From contig JAURBD010000015.1 in NCBI GenBank assembly GCA_030829155.1, positions 1-24,908 on the forward strand: a DNA stretch of 24,908 nt, given 5' to 3'. Shown one piece after another: positions 14,230 to 22,209 of the stretch (position 1 is its first letter; each line of letters starts with the position of its first letter). Source of the stretch: Flavobacteriaceae bacterium. Lineage in GTDB: Bacteria; Bacteroidota; Bacteroidia; Flavobacteriales; Flavobacteriaceae. The notes below the pieces were generated by a model. It did not search any database. It saw only the letters and a program-made list of their open reading frames with translations, and was not told the origin of the DNA. A program made the translations under genes and the position numbers.

Positions 14230-14625
14230 TTAAGCTGCTCCGAGTACTTGTTTTAGACTAGAAACCAAGTTATTCCATAGCATTTTTGCTTCTTCTAACT
14301 CGTCTTCTTCAGCAAAATCAGAAATGTTTAAAGAAACATCCTTGGTTATTTCATCAACAACAATTTTAAATTCGAAATAACAATCATCCTGATCTTCCTC
14401 GTCATTCATCCAACGAAATCTAACTTTTTCGTTATTCTTTTTATGAATGAGTTTTGCATACTCTTCTGTATCATCCCATATAAAAATAAAATCTTCACCT
14501 CTAGAATTTACGTTATCAGCAAACCATTCGGATAAACCAGAGGGGGTAGAGAGATATTGAAATAACAATTGTGGGGAAGCTTGAAAATCAATTTCTATAG
14601 AAAATGCTTTTTTGGTGGTCATCAT
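14230..14625 (-). CDS. START-like (AHSA1/SRPBCC-type) domain protein
   Basis: This is a protein of about 131 aa from ATG 14625 (a second ATG follows at 14622). The frame opens further to a TTG at 14643, but the conserved part starts with KKAFSIEIDFQASPQLLFQY. The helix-grip signature is visible in LFQYLSTPSGLSEWFADNVN and FIFIWDDTEEYAKL, then VRFRWMNDEEDQDDCYFEF, and a C-terminal amphipathic helix ending in LKQVLGAA. This small START-like family is conserved in Bacteroidetes, presumably binding a hydrophobic ligand; the ligand is unknown. It sits 6 nt upstream of the class IV aminotransferase on the same strand, so co-expression is likely. It is divergent from tRNA-Met. Confidence 0.85.
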   Translation of the reverse strand: MMTTKKAFSIEIDFQASPQLLFQYLSTPSGLSEWFADNVNSRGEDFIFIWDDTEEYAKLIHKKNNEKVRFRWMNDEEDQDDCYFEFKIVVDEITKDVSLNISDFAEEDELEEAKMLWNNLVSSLKQVLGAA

Positions 14626-14724
14626 AAATATATTAGGTTCCAATATATTGAAAATTATTAAAACTCAGCATAATAATTATAGAGTTTTTTCAATATAAAA
14701 GTTAAGGTATTAAATTCTATTTTT

Positions 14725-14732
14725 TATATTTG
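14725..14732 (+). promoter_or_regulatory. -7 element upstream of tRNA-Met
   Basis: TATATTTG matches TAnnTTTG and ends 13 nt before the mature 5' end of the tRNA. A -33 element at the expected spacing is only weak (GTTAA near 14701-14705). Confidence 0.5.
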
Positions 14733-14745
14733 CAACCAGAAATTT

Positions 14746-14819
14746 GGCGAGGTAGCTCAGCTGGTTAGAGCGTCGGATTCATAACCCGGAGGTCGGGGGA
14801 TCGTGCCCCCCTCTCGCTA
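14746..14819 (+). tRNA. tRNA-Met (anticodon CAT), probably elongator
   Basis: This is a 74-nt cloverleaf. Acceptor GGCGAGG pairs with TCTCGCT, including a G1-U72 wobble. The D-arm is GCTCAGCTGGTTAGAGC, and the anticodon loop TTCATAA places CAT at 14780-14782. The T-stem GGGGG/CCCCC is at 14795-14799 and 14807-14811. The 3' CCA is not encoded. The anticodon stem has an A31-C39 apposition, so the G-C triple of bacterial initiators is incomplete, and there is no 1-72 mismatch; both favour an elongator. The T-loop is ATCGTGC instead of TTCRANN, so T54 and A58 appear as A54 and T58. A decayed or low-activity copy is possible for that reason. Confidence 0.88.
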
Positions 14820-14820
14820 C

Positions 14821-14856
14821 AAAAAAAGTCGAAATTTATCCTTCGGCTTTTTTAAT
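14821..14856 (+). terminator. Intrinsic terminator after tRNA-Met
   Basis: AAAAAGTCGAA and TTCGGCTTTTT pair (one G-U) around a loop of about 8 nt, followed by a T-run. The A-rich left arm means it could also stop leftward transcription. Confidence 0.75.
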
Positions 14857-14904
14857 TTATGGATTTTAAATTTTAGTTAGTTTTTCAATCATCTTTTTAT
14901 GAAT

Positions 14905-14912
14905 TAACTTTG
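14905..14912 (+). promoter_or_regulatory. -7 element of the flavin reductase-like gene
   Basis: TAACTTTG matches TAnnTTTG and ends 21 nt before ATG 14934. The alternative start TTG 14910 lies inside this element, so the ATG is the better start. No clear -33 partner is seen. Confidence 0.45.
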
Positions 14913-14933
14913 TTGTCCAAGAAAATTGAACAA

Positions 14934-15401
14934 ATGAAAGAAGAAATTAAAGTCGAAGACCTAAAAAAAGCAGCGGGAGGTTTTGCAACTGGAGTAACAA
15001 TTATAACGTCTAAAGACGAAAAAAGTGTTGTTCACGGAATGACGGCCAGTTCATTTGTTTCCATTTCTTTTATTCCTCCATTGGTTTCCTTTTCTATAGA
15101 CAGGAAAGCTAAACTTTTTGGTCAGTTAGAAGATGGAAAAGTTTTTGGAATAAGCATACTCTGTTCGAGTCAAAAACATTTGAGTAACCATTTTGCAGGT
15201 AATCCTAATAAGAATGAACATGTCATTTTTGATGAATCAAAAGGATTTCCTTTAATCAAAGATCCTTTAGCATGGTTTATTGTAAAAGCTACAAAAATAA
15301 TTCCTGCAGGAGATCACCATATGGTTTTATGCAGTATTGAAACACTTGGGAGAGACTCCCAAAAAAAACCACTTCTTTATTTTTCTGGAAAGTATCTTTA
15401 A
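14934..15401 (+). CDS. Flavin reductase-like (FMN-binding split-barrel) protein
   Basis: This 155-aa protein from ATG 14934 has AAGGFATGVTIITSK at about residues 12-26, then HGMTASSFVSISFIPPLVSFSID, which binds the flavin phosphate and isoalloxazine. It continues with FGISILCSSQKHLSNHFAG, GDHHMVLCSIE near 129-139 and PLLYFSGKY. This is the flavin reductase-like domain (DIM6/NTAB, HpaC-type), whose members reduce free flavin with NAD(P)H or serve as the reductase partner of two-component monooxygenases. No monooxygenase partner lies adjacent. It converges with thioredoxin reductase with a single base between stop codons. The precise substrate is not predictable. Confidence 0.88.
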   Translation: MKEEIKVEDLKKAAGGFATGVTIITSKDEKSVVHGMTASSFVSISFIPPLVSFSIDRKAKLFGQLEDGKVFGISILCSSQKHLSNHFAGNPNKNEHVIFDESKGFPLIKDPLAWFIVKATKIIPAGDHHMVLCSIETLGRDSQKKPLLYFSGKYL

Positions 15402-15402
15402 G

Positions 15403-16350
15403 TTAATCTTTAGCTGCCAGATATCGCTCGGCGTCCAATGCAGCCATACATCCAGTACCTGCTGCTGTTACTGCTTGTCGATATACATGATCTGCAGCAT
15501 CGCCAGAAACAAAAACACCTTCTATATTAGTTTTTGAACTTCCAGGAGTGTTTATTATATAACCCGTATCATCTAGTTTTAAATAATTGGAGAAAATTTT
15601 GGTGTTGGGTTCATGCCCAATTGCAACAAAAAATCCAGTGGCTGGAATATCCAAAACCTCATGAGTTTTATTATTTTTTGCTCGAACACCAGTAACAACC
15701 TGGCCATCTCCTAATACTTCTTCAGTTTCTGTGTTAAACAAAATTTCAATATTATCGGAGTTTTGTACACGCTTTGCCATAATTTTTGAAGCTCTAAATT
15801 CATCTCGCCTTACCAACATGGTAACTTTTGTGCACAATTTGGAGAGATAATGTGCTTCTTCACAGGCAGAATCTCCTGCTCCTACAATCACTACTTCTTG
15901 ATTTTTGTAAAAGAATCCATCACAAACTGCACAGGCAGAAACTCCACCCCCAAGTTTTAGGTATTTTTGTTCAGAATCTATTCCTAAATATTTTGCAGAA
16001 GCTCCAGTCGAAATGATTATGGTGTCTGCATGAATTTCGGTAGTTTCATTTACCCAGACTTTATGAACAGAACCCGAGAAATTGACCTTTGTAATCCAAC
16101 CATCTCTTACATCGGTCCCAAAACGAGCAGCTTGTTCTTGAAGCTCCAACATCATCGCAGGTCCTGTTATTCCTTTGGGATAACCTGGGAAATTCTCAAC
16201 TTCATTGGTTGTGGTAAGTTGTCCTCCCGGTTGAGTTCCTTGATAAAGGACCGGAAACATATTTGCTCGTGAAGCATAAATCGCTGCTGTGTATCCAGCT
16301 GGACCGGAGCCAATAATTAAACATTTTAAGTGTTCTATAGTCTGTGACAT
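15403..16350 (-). CDS. trxB: Thioredoxin-disulfide reductase
   Basis: This cytoplasmic NADPH-dependent flavoenzyme reduces thioredoxin. From ATG 16350 it is 315 aa, the normal low-molecular-weight TrxR length; the 12 further upstream codons lack conservation. It has the FAD GxGxxG (IIGSGPAGYTAA, 11-23), PGGQLTTTNEVENFPG (41-56), redox pair C140-A-V-C143 followed by DG, NADPH-binding VIVGAGDSACEEAHYLS near 153-169, and the C-terminal FAD block VFVSGDAADHVYRQAVTAAGTGCMAALDAE. All key residues are present. It ends 1 nt from the convergent flavin reductase-like gene. It likely supports disulfide and oxidative-stress metabolism; no promoter match stands out upstream. Confidence 0.96.
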   Translation of the reverse strand: MSQTIEHLKCLIIGSGPAGYTAAIYASRANMFPVLYQGTQPGGQLTTTNEVENFPGYPKGITGPAMMLELQEQAARFGTDVRDGWITKVNFSGSVHKVWVNETTEIHADTIIISTGASAKYLGIDSEQKYLKLGGGVSACAVCDGFFYKNQEVVIVGAGDSACEEAHYLSKLCTKVTMLVRRDEFRASKIMAKRVQNSDNIEILFNTETEEVLGDGQVVTGVRAKNNKTHEVLDIPATGFFVAIGHEPNTKIFSNYLKLDDTGYIINTPGSSKTNIEGVFVSGDAADHVYRQAVTAAGTGCMAALDAERYLAAKD

Positions 16351-16815
16351 TGGTTTGGTTTTATTTGATTTTATTGTAAAAAACAAAGGTTTACTTTTAC
16401 TTTTTTCAGGCTACGAAGTTACTAAAATTTCTTATCTGAAAAGTAAAAGTTATGTTTCAATATGCATAACGTTGTGGACCACCTCTTCTAATTTCCTTAT
16501 TAACATAAGCTTCAATTTTTTTGAAATTTTCTCGAAAGGCATTCTATAACTTAAAAGCTGTTTCATAATATTTTTAATTGTTATTCCGAGTAGAACGTGG
16601 ACTCAGAATTTTTGAAGGAACTCTAGGGCAATGTAGGGGCTGCGCAACACCAAAAACGGAATGAATGTGATAATATTCATAACTATAGCCTCCCAATCAA
16701 TTCACTATTTAAAAAAATAACATTGGATTTTGTTATCAACATTTAGAAAAATTTATTTCCCTAGTATATGATTGATAATTAATAAGATATTAACAAATAA
16801 AATTATTGTTTAAAA
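16351..16815. other. Gene-poor stretch between trxB and alkB
   Basis: No convincing gene is seen. It contains the short repeat AAGTAAAAGT/ACTTTTACTT (near 16391-16405 and 16440-16450) and several short minus-strand frames (16450-16566, 38 codons; another near 16600-16680) that match nothing I recognise. The composition is less monotonous than a typical flavobacterial spacer, so it may hold remnants of a lost gene or an unrecognised RNA. Confidence 0.4.
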
Positions 16816-17862
16816 TTAATTAAGTGCCAACATTTCTTGAGGAATTCTCGAATTCATCAATCTAAACCATAGGGGAGGAATCATAGCAATCAAGATACAG
16901 GCAGGATATCCAAAGGGCAATTGAGGACTTTCGGACTTATGTTCTAGTACCTGATATTTTTTAGAAGTTTTGTGGTGGTGATCACTATGGCGGGTAAGTT
17001 CGTATAAGACAATTCTACCAATTAGATGATTAGAATTCCATGAATGTTTTGTTTGTATACGTTCATAACTTCCTGAACTAGACTTTTCCCTTAGCAAACC
17101 ATAGTGTTCAATATAATTTATGGTTTCTAAGAACAAAAAAGAAATAACACCAACCAATACAGCACAGATCAGTGTTTGTGTTCCAAAAACAATAAAAATT
17201 GTTCCAAGATACAAACCTTGGAATAGTATATAAAAAATCATTTCATTTTTCAATGAGAAAAAAGAGGTGTTTTCTTTCTTTAAAACTCCAATTTGTATTG
17301 CCCATGCATTTCGATACTGTCTAATAACTGATGAAAACCAAAAATGATAAAGCATCTGATTGTATTTAGAGGTTGCTGGATCTTCTGGAGTGGCTACATT
17401 TTTGTGATGTCCATAATTATGCTCCAAAAAGAAATGCATGTACAGACAGGGCATCAATAAAGCTTTGGACATCAATTGTTCAACTTTTGTCTTTCGATGA
17501 CCCAATTCATGAGCTACATTAATTGCATTGGTAGCTAACAAAATACCTAAGGAAAGTATAATACCCACAACCTCATAAACTGCCAAGCTTTCGGTTGACA
17601 AAGTGTAAAATCCATATGCCATCAATCCAAATACAATGGGTAAATTTGCATAGAGCATCAGATCAAAAAGAATGTTCGTCAAACGACTTGATTTTTCCTT
17701 TTCAGAATAAACTTTATTGGGTTTAGATAACATCAATTCCAATAGTGGAATCATAAAAAAGGCATAAAAAACAGATCCAAAGGAAAAAAGGTCTATAAAA
17801 TAAATCGATACCGCTGTGGACAAAGGTATTGTATAAGCAAAAAGATACTTTAAGTCGTTCAT
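16816..17862 (-). CDS. alkB: AlkB-type integral membrane alkane 1-monooxygenase
   Basis: This is a 348-aa inner-membrane di-iron hydroxylase of the fatty acid desaturase-like superfamily, with about six membrane helices. All histidine boxes are present: HELGH at 118-122, EHNYGHH at 147-153 followed by NVATPEDPA, and RHSDHHH at 291-297. The AlkB-specific HYG motif is at 253-255 (NYIEHYGLLR). AlkB hydroxylates the terminal methyl of medium and long n-alkanes using rubredoxin-supplied electrons. No rubredoxin or rubredoxin reductase is in the window, so the electron donor must be encoded elsewhere. Marine flavobacteria often carry such genes; growth on alkanes versus modification of endogenous lipids cannot be told from sequence. 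The start is ATG 17862. Confidence 0.92.
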   Translation of the reverse strand: MNDLKYLFAYTIPLSTAVSIYFIDLFSFGSVFYAFFMIPLLELMLSKPNKVYSEKEKSSRLTNILFDLMLYANLPIVFGLMAYGFYTLSTESLAVYEVVGIILSLGILLATNAINVAHELGHRKTKVEQLMSKALLMPCLYMHFFLEHNYGHHKNVATPEDPATSKYNQMLYHFWFSSVIRQYRNAWAIQIGVLKKENTSFFSLKNEMIFYILFQGLYLGTIFIVFGTQTLICAVLVGVISFLFLETINYIEHYGLLREKSSSGSYERIQTKHSWNSNHLIGRIVLYELTRHSDHHHKTSKKYQVLEHKSESPQLPFGYPACILIAMIPPLWFRLMNSRIPQEMLALN

Positions 17863-17939
17863 TTATCTAGTATTTATATAGTTACTCAATATACAAAAAA
17901 AGGCTTAAGAAAAATTTCTAATTTCGATGAAACATAGTC

Positions 17940-18800
17940 TTAAAACTTATTTTCTTTTTTCATGATCTTGTAAACAACACTAATCGAGAGGCTGATAATA
18001 ACCAAAGCAGTTCCAAGTAAACTAAAGAGAGTATAAACTTCATGGAAGTAAAAAAAACCCAAAGAAAGGGTGAAAATGACCTCCACATATTTAAAAGGAG
18101 CAACCATATATGCTTGACCGAACTGAAAAGCTTTGGTCATATAAAACTGTCCGAAATACCCCAATATCCCGAGTGAAAATAATAAAACCCAATCCATCAG
18201 TCTCAAAGGTATTGTCCAGTTAAAAAGAGAACCTATTCCGCCAACCAATGTAGCAATTAACATAAAATAGTGGACTACAATTACGGGATGATCTTGATGA
18301 CCAATTTTACTTATCAAAATATAAACAATCGAACTGAAAAATGCAGCACCAATCGCTAAACTCACTCCAAAAAACGAAACAGAAGAGTCAAACCCCTTAA
18401 TAAGAACAACTCCAAAAAATGCGATTATAAAAAAAAGCCATTGGAGGGGAAATATTTTTTCTTTCAAAAAAATAACAACCAAAACAGCAGCGAAGAGTGG
18501 AGCTAGATATCGCAAGGTAACAGCCGAACCTACAGAAATATACTGAACCGATGTGAAAAATAAAGTCATCGAAATTACTCCTGCTAGTCCACGATAAATC
18601 AGTAAATTCATCTTTTTACCCCAAAAAGAAATGTTTTTAACTTTTAAATAAAGTGTCGTTAAAGCTAAAGAACCTATGGATCTAAAAAATACCAACTGAA
18701 AAGAAGAATAGTAATTCAATTCTTTGATTACTGCGTTCATAAGTGCAAAGAAGAATGTACTAAGCAACATAAAACGAATGGAGTCAAATAAATTTTTCAA
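17940..18800 (-). CDS. EamA/DMT-superfamily transporter
   Basis: This 286-aa protein is almost entirely hydrophobic, with ten predicted membrane helices arranged as two EamA repeats (about 5-135 and 145-280). Typical signs are FALMNAVIKELNYYSS with FFRSIGSL in helix 1-2, SVGSAVTLRYLAPLFAAVL near 87-105, LKEKIFPLQW, and in the second half GYFGQFYMTKAFQFG and FHEVYTLFSLLGTALVI. The family exports metabolites such as amino acids or purines, but the substrate cannot be predicted. The start is TTG 18800 (an ATG at 18770 would remove ten residues, still leaving helix 1). It lies 77 nt upstream of alkB on the same strand; a functional link is unproven. It is divergent from the TSUP gene. Confidence 0.9.
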   Translation of the reverse strand: MKNLFDSIRFMLLSTFFFALMNAVIKELNYYSSFQLVFFRSIGSLALTTLYLKVKNISFWGKKMNLLIYRGLAGVISMTLFFTSVQYISVGSAVTLRYLAPLFAAVLVVIFLKEKIFPLQWLFFIIAFFGVVLIKGFDSSVSFFGVSLAIGAAFFSSIVYILISKIGHQDHPVIVVHYFMLIATLVGGIGSLFNWTIPLRLMDWVLLFSLGILGYFGQFYMTKAFQFGQAYMVAPFKYVEVIFTLSLGFFYFHEVYTLFSLLGTALVIISLSISVVYKIMKKENKF

Positions 18801-18935
18801 AGATGAAATTGGCTCAAATATTATTGAACTTTAAATTGAATTAAATCAAAGGACTCAAAAAAAAATAATAAATCATCATTTAAAAGGATTATTTTTAGAA
18901 AAAATTATTTCATCGAAAATCATTCAGTTTTAGAA

Positions 18936-19670
18936 ATTATAAATTTCCCTTCATTTTATTTAGCGGCTTTTGCGGCTTTTTTATTGGGTATTTCCAAATC
19001 TGGAATTAAAGGAATTGCCGTTTTAATAGTAACTTCTTTGGTCATCGTATATGGAGCTAAGGCTTCAACCGGAATATTGATGCCTCTTTTACTTTTAGGT
19101 GATGTATTTGCAATAATCTACTATTCTCGATTTACCCGTTGGAGGTATATTTTAAAAATGAGTCCTTGGATGTTTTTAGGAGTTTTGATTGGGGTGTTTT
19201 ATGGATACAACATCAATGAAGACAATTTTAGGTTAGGAATGGCACTCATAATTTTAATCTCAATAGGTGTAATGTATTATTGGGATCAAAAAAAAGGCTT
19301 GAAGGTCCCTACTCATTGGAGCTTTGCAGGATTACTTGGACTTACCGCTGGTTTCACTACCATGATCGGAAATTTAGCAGGAGCATTTGCTAACATCTAT
19401 TTTTTGGCTCAAAAACTTCCAAAAAATGAATTTATTGGAACTGCTGCTTGGTTGTTTTTTATTATTAATGTATTTAAACTTCCATTTCATATTCTTGTTT
19501 GGGAAACCGTTCAGATGGAATCACTGAAAATTAGCGTGGCCCTAGCTCCTTTCGTTATTGCGGGACTTTATATTGGAGTGAAATTGGTGAATAAAATCAA
19601 AGAAAACACCTATCGAAAACTAATTTTACTTTTCACAGCAATGGGTGCTTTCGCTATTTTATTTCAATAA
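18936..19670 (+). CDS. TSUP-family (TauE/SafE-like) membrane permease
   Basis: This is a permease with about eight membrane helices. The only ordinary in-frame start is TTG 18984, which gives 228 aa but cuts into the first helix. Upstream the frame stays open and encodes EIINFPSFYLAAFAAFLLGI before SKSGIKG, the normal first helix of the family. No ATG, GTG or TTG exists there, so initiation at ATT 18936 or ATA 18939 is suggested (start chosen on that ground). Further family signs are VTSLVIVYGAKASTGILMPLL followed by GDVFAIIYY, and GLTAGFTTMIGNLAGAFANIYF in the second half. TSUP proteins move sulfite, sulfoacetate or other organic anions; the substrate is not assignable. It converges on acs with 1 nt between the stops. 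Confidence 0.8.
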   Translation: MINFPSFYLAAFAAFLLGISKSGIKGIAVLIVTSLVIVYGAKASTGILMPLLLLGDVFAIIYYSRFTRWRYILKMSPWMFLGVLIGVFYGYNINEDNFRLGMALIILISIGVMYYWDQKKGLKVPTHWSFAGLLGLTAGFTTMIGNLAGAFANIYFLAQKLPKNEFIGTAAWLFFIINVFKLPFHILVWETVQMESLKISVALAPFVIAGLYIGVKLVNKIKENTYRKLILLFTAMGAFAILFQ

Positions 19671-19671
19671 T

Positions 19672-21579
19672 TTAAAATAAAGAATTTTTAATTTCGTCTA
19701 CAATTTCAGGGTTAAGCAAAGTAGAAATATCGCCTAACTGATCCATTTCATTCGAAGCAATTTTGCGCAATATTCGTCGCATAATTTTTCCACTTCTTGT
19801 TTTGGGTAATCCGCTGACAATCAAAATTCGATCAGGTTTAGCTATTGGACCGATGGTTTTGGAAATTAAATCTCGAATTTCTTGAATCAAGATTTCTGGA
19901 TTTTTGGATGTTCCGTACAAAATTACGTAAGCCATTAAGGCATTTCCCTTGATGTCGTGAGGATATCCAACAACTGCGCTTTCTACAACTTCAGTATGTT
20001 CATTGATTGCATTTTCTATGGGTGCCGTTCCTAGGTTATGGCCAGACACAATCACAACGTCATCTACCCTACCTGTAATTCTATAATTCCCATTTTCATC
20101 TCTAGAAGCACCATCGCCAGGAAAATAACGACCAGGATAAGCAGAAAAATAAACTTCTTGATATCGTTTATGGTCTCCCCAAATCGTTCTGGCTATGGAA
20201 GGCCAAGGATAATTAATGGTCAAAATACCTTCAGCCTTTGTATCCATCAAAACATTAGCTTTGTCATCGACCAGTGCAGCTTGAATTCCTGGCAACGGGA
20301 GTGTAGCAAAAGTTGGTTTTTGATCTGTTACCCCTGCAAGACTTGAGATTAAAATTCCTCCTGTTTCGGTTTGCCACCAAGTATCTACAATAGGTACTTT
20401 ACTTTTCCCAACATTTCTATCATACCAATGCCAAGCTTCCTCATTAATGGGCTCCCCAACTGATCCCAAAACTTTTATGGAACTTAAATTATGATTGGTA
20501 ACATGAGTTGTGGGATGTTTTGCTAAGGCACGAATAGCGGTTGGGGCGGTATAAAATTGATTGACTTTATATTTTTCACAAATTTCCCAAAACCGATTCC
20601 AATTGGGATAAGAAGGCACTCCTTCAAAATGAACAGAAGTAGCACCTACTAGTAAGGGCCCATATACCATATAGCTGTGACCAGTTATCCAGCCAATATC
20701 TGCGGTACACCAATATATATCATCTTCTTGGTATTGAAAAACATTCATAAAACTATAGGCAGTATAAACCATATATCCACCACAAGTATGAACCATGCCT
20801 TTAGGTTTTCCAGTAGATCCAGAAGTATATAAAATAAACAATTCGTCTTCTGCATCCATTACTTGAGGAGTACATGAGGTAGAAAGACCATCAATAAAAT
20901 CATGCCACCAAACATCCAAACGATCATTCCACGAAATGGACTCGAAAGTGTGTTGCAATACAATACACTTTTTGATGGAATCACATGATTTCAATGCATC
21001 ATCTGATATATCTTTGAGAGGAACTGTTTTACCTCCTCTAAATGCACCATCCGCAGTAATTAAAATACTACAACTTGAATCTTGAATTCGAGCAGCAAGC
21101 GCTGAAGCAGAAAATCCAGCAAATACAACTGAATGTATAGCTCCAATTCTGGCACAGGCCAAAACAGCAATTGTTAACTCAGGAACCATAGGAAGGTAGA
21201 TGCATACACGATCACCTTTGGTTACTCCAAGATTGTTTAATCCATTTGCAAATTCACAAACTGCATCCAACAATTCTTTGTAAGTTAACTTAACGGCAGT
21301 GTCTTGAGGTTCATTTGGTTCCCAAATAAGAGCTAATTTATCTGGATGAGTTTCTACATGACGATCCAAACAACTTTCTGTAATATTGAGTTTCCCTCCA
21401 CAAAACCATTCAGTAGAATGACTTTCATTCCAGTCGTATTGAACTACTTTTTCAAATGGAGTTTTCCAAACAAAGGTAGAAGCTATTTCTCCCCAAAAGC
21501 TATCAGGATCAGAAACAGCACGTTGCTTTGCTTTTGTAAATTCTTCTTTGGTCTTTAGCTTAAAGTCCTCAAGTATCAT
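19672..21579 (-). CDS. acs: Acetyl-CoA synthetase (acetate--CoA ligase)
   Basis: This 635-aa AMP-forming ligase activates acetate to acetyl-CoA via acetyl-AMP, in the cytoplasm, for acetate assimilation. The length matches the family (about 630-650). The N-terminus has FWGEIASTFVWKTPFEKV and WFCGGKLNITESCLDRH. The AMP-binding P-loop YTSGSTGKPKGMVH is at 251-264, WWQTETGG follows near 400, and the adenylation core ends with YRITGRVDDVVIVSGHNLGT. The acetylation-regulated lysine is K598 in KTRSGKIMRRILRKIA. All catalytic motifs are intact. It is monocistronic by position: convergent with TSUP and divergent from the DUF983 pseudogene. An inverted repeat AATCTTC/GAAGATT (about 21610-21640) lies upstream and could be regulatory, which is speculative. 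Confidence 0.97.
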   Translation of the reverse strand: MILEDFKLKTKEEFTKAKQRAVSDPDSFWGEIASTFVWKTPFEKVVQYDWNESHSTEWFCGGKLNITESCLDRHVETHPDKLALIWEPNEPQDTAVKLTYKELLDAVCEFANGLNNLGVTKGDRVCIYLPMVPELTIAVLACARIGAIHSVVFAGFSASALAARIQDSSCSILITADGAFRGGKTVPLKDISDDALKSCDSIKKCIVLQHTFESISWNDRLDVWWHDFIDGLSTSCTPQVMDAEDELFILYTSGSTGKPKGMVHTCGGYMVYTAYSFMNVFQYQEDDIYWCTADIGWITGHSYMVYGPLLVGATSVHFEGVPSYPNWNRFWEICEKYKVNQFYTAPTAIRALAKHPTTHVTNHNLSSIKVLGSVGEPINEEAWHWYDRNVGKSKVPIVDTWWQTETGGILISSLAGVTDQKPTFATLPLPGIQAALVDDKANVLMDTKAEGILTINYPWPSIARTIWGDHKRYQEVYFSAYPGRYFPGDGASRDENGNYRITGRVDDVVIVSGHNLGTAPIENAINEHTEVVESAVVGYPHDIKGNALMAYVILYGTSKNPEILIQEIRDLISKTIGPIAKPDRILIVSGLPKTRSGKIMRRILRKIASNEMDQLGDISTLLNPEIVDEIKNSLF

Positions 21580-21676
21580 AATAAATTTTTAGGGTTCTAA
21601 TATAGAATAATCTTCATGAATTCTTTCTTAAAGAAGATTTAAATTATTAAAGATTACTAATATCTTTTTAAAAAAA

Positions 21677-21990
21677 ATGATCTTTCCGAAAGGAAATAAA
21701 CACAACAGCATAATTCCGATTCGATGTCCACTATGCCATAAAGAAAAATTTCTTAAAAGTTTTGTTTATGATTTATCTCGGTTCATTACAGTGAGAAATC
21801 AATGTGACTTTTGTGGTTTAAAGTATCTTTGGAACCTAGTTTTTATTCTGGATCAGTCTAAGTTGCCCATGGAATTGGTTTTATCCTAATTATACTAATC
21901 GCAATAATTTCTTATGCAATAAGCACTACTTTTTCCTTTCTCACAACCTTCCTCTTAATTTACTTTGTTATGACCCTGTTGGGTCCATAA
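21677..21990 (+). pseudogene. Frameshifted DUF983-family gene
   Basis: From ATG 21677 the first frame encodes IRCPLCHKEKFLKSFVYDLS and then NQCDFCGLKY, i.e. the two CxxC zinc-ribbon pairs of DUF983 proteins. It then drifts into unrelated residues and stops at 21889. Another frame takes over at about 21829: LEPSFYSGSV, a TAA at 21859-21861, then VAHGIGFILIILIAIISYAI and a second hydrophobic stretch ending LLGP at TAA 21988-21990. Together these reproduce the family layout (zinc ribbon, E-P-x-F-Y-x-G-x-x turn, two membrane helices). The gene therefore has one frameshift and one nonsense change at a position that is normally Tyr. A truncated 70-aa soluble product is still possible but unlikely to work. 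Confidence 0.75.
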
Positions 21991-22209
21991 ATCAATGAAA
22001 TTTTAAAAATAATTTGGAAAAATATTTTTTTCATACAAAGAAAATCATTCAACAAAGAAAAATTAAATACCTGATAATTAGCTTCATTAAATATCATTAA
22101 AATGTAAATAAAAAAATCATGGAGTAAAATGTTAAGAACCCTAGAAATTTTAATAAATTGATTGAAATTTAGTTAGAAACTTATTTTAAGTTTAATTAAA
22201 AAAAAATCT

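Noticed and set aside
14746..14819. Initiator tRNA-fMet
   Set aside because: Position 1-72 is a G-U pair rather than a mismatch, and the anticodon stem lacks the complete G-C triple (A31-C39). Elongator is more likely.
16450..16566. Short minus-strand ORF of 38 codons between trxB and alkB
   Set aside because: No recognisable family, no promoter, and an overlapping frame looks equally protein-like, so it is listed only as a gene-poor stretch.
21610..21640. Inverted repeat AATCTTC/GAAGATT upstream of acs as an operator
   Set aside because: It is short, AT-rich and widely spaced; such repeats occur often by chance in this composition. Mentioned only as a possibility under acs.
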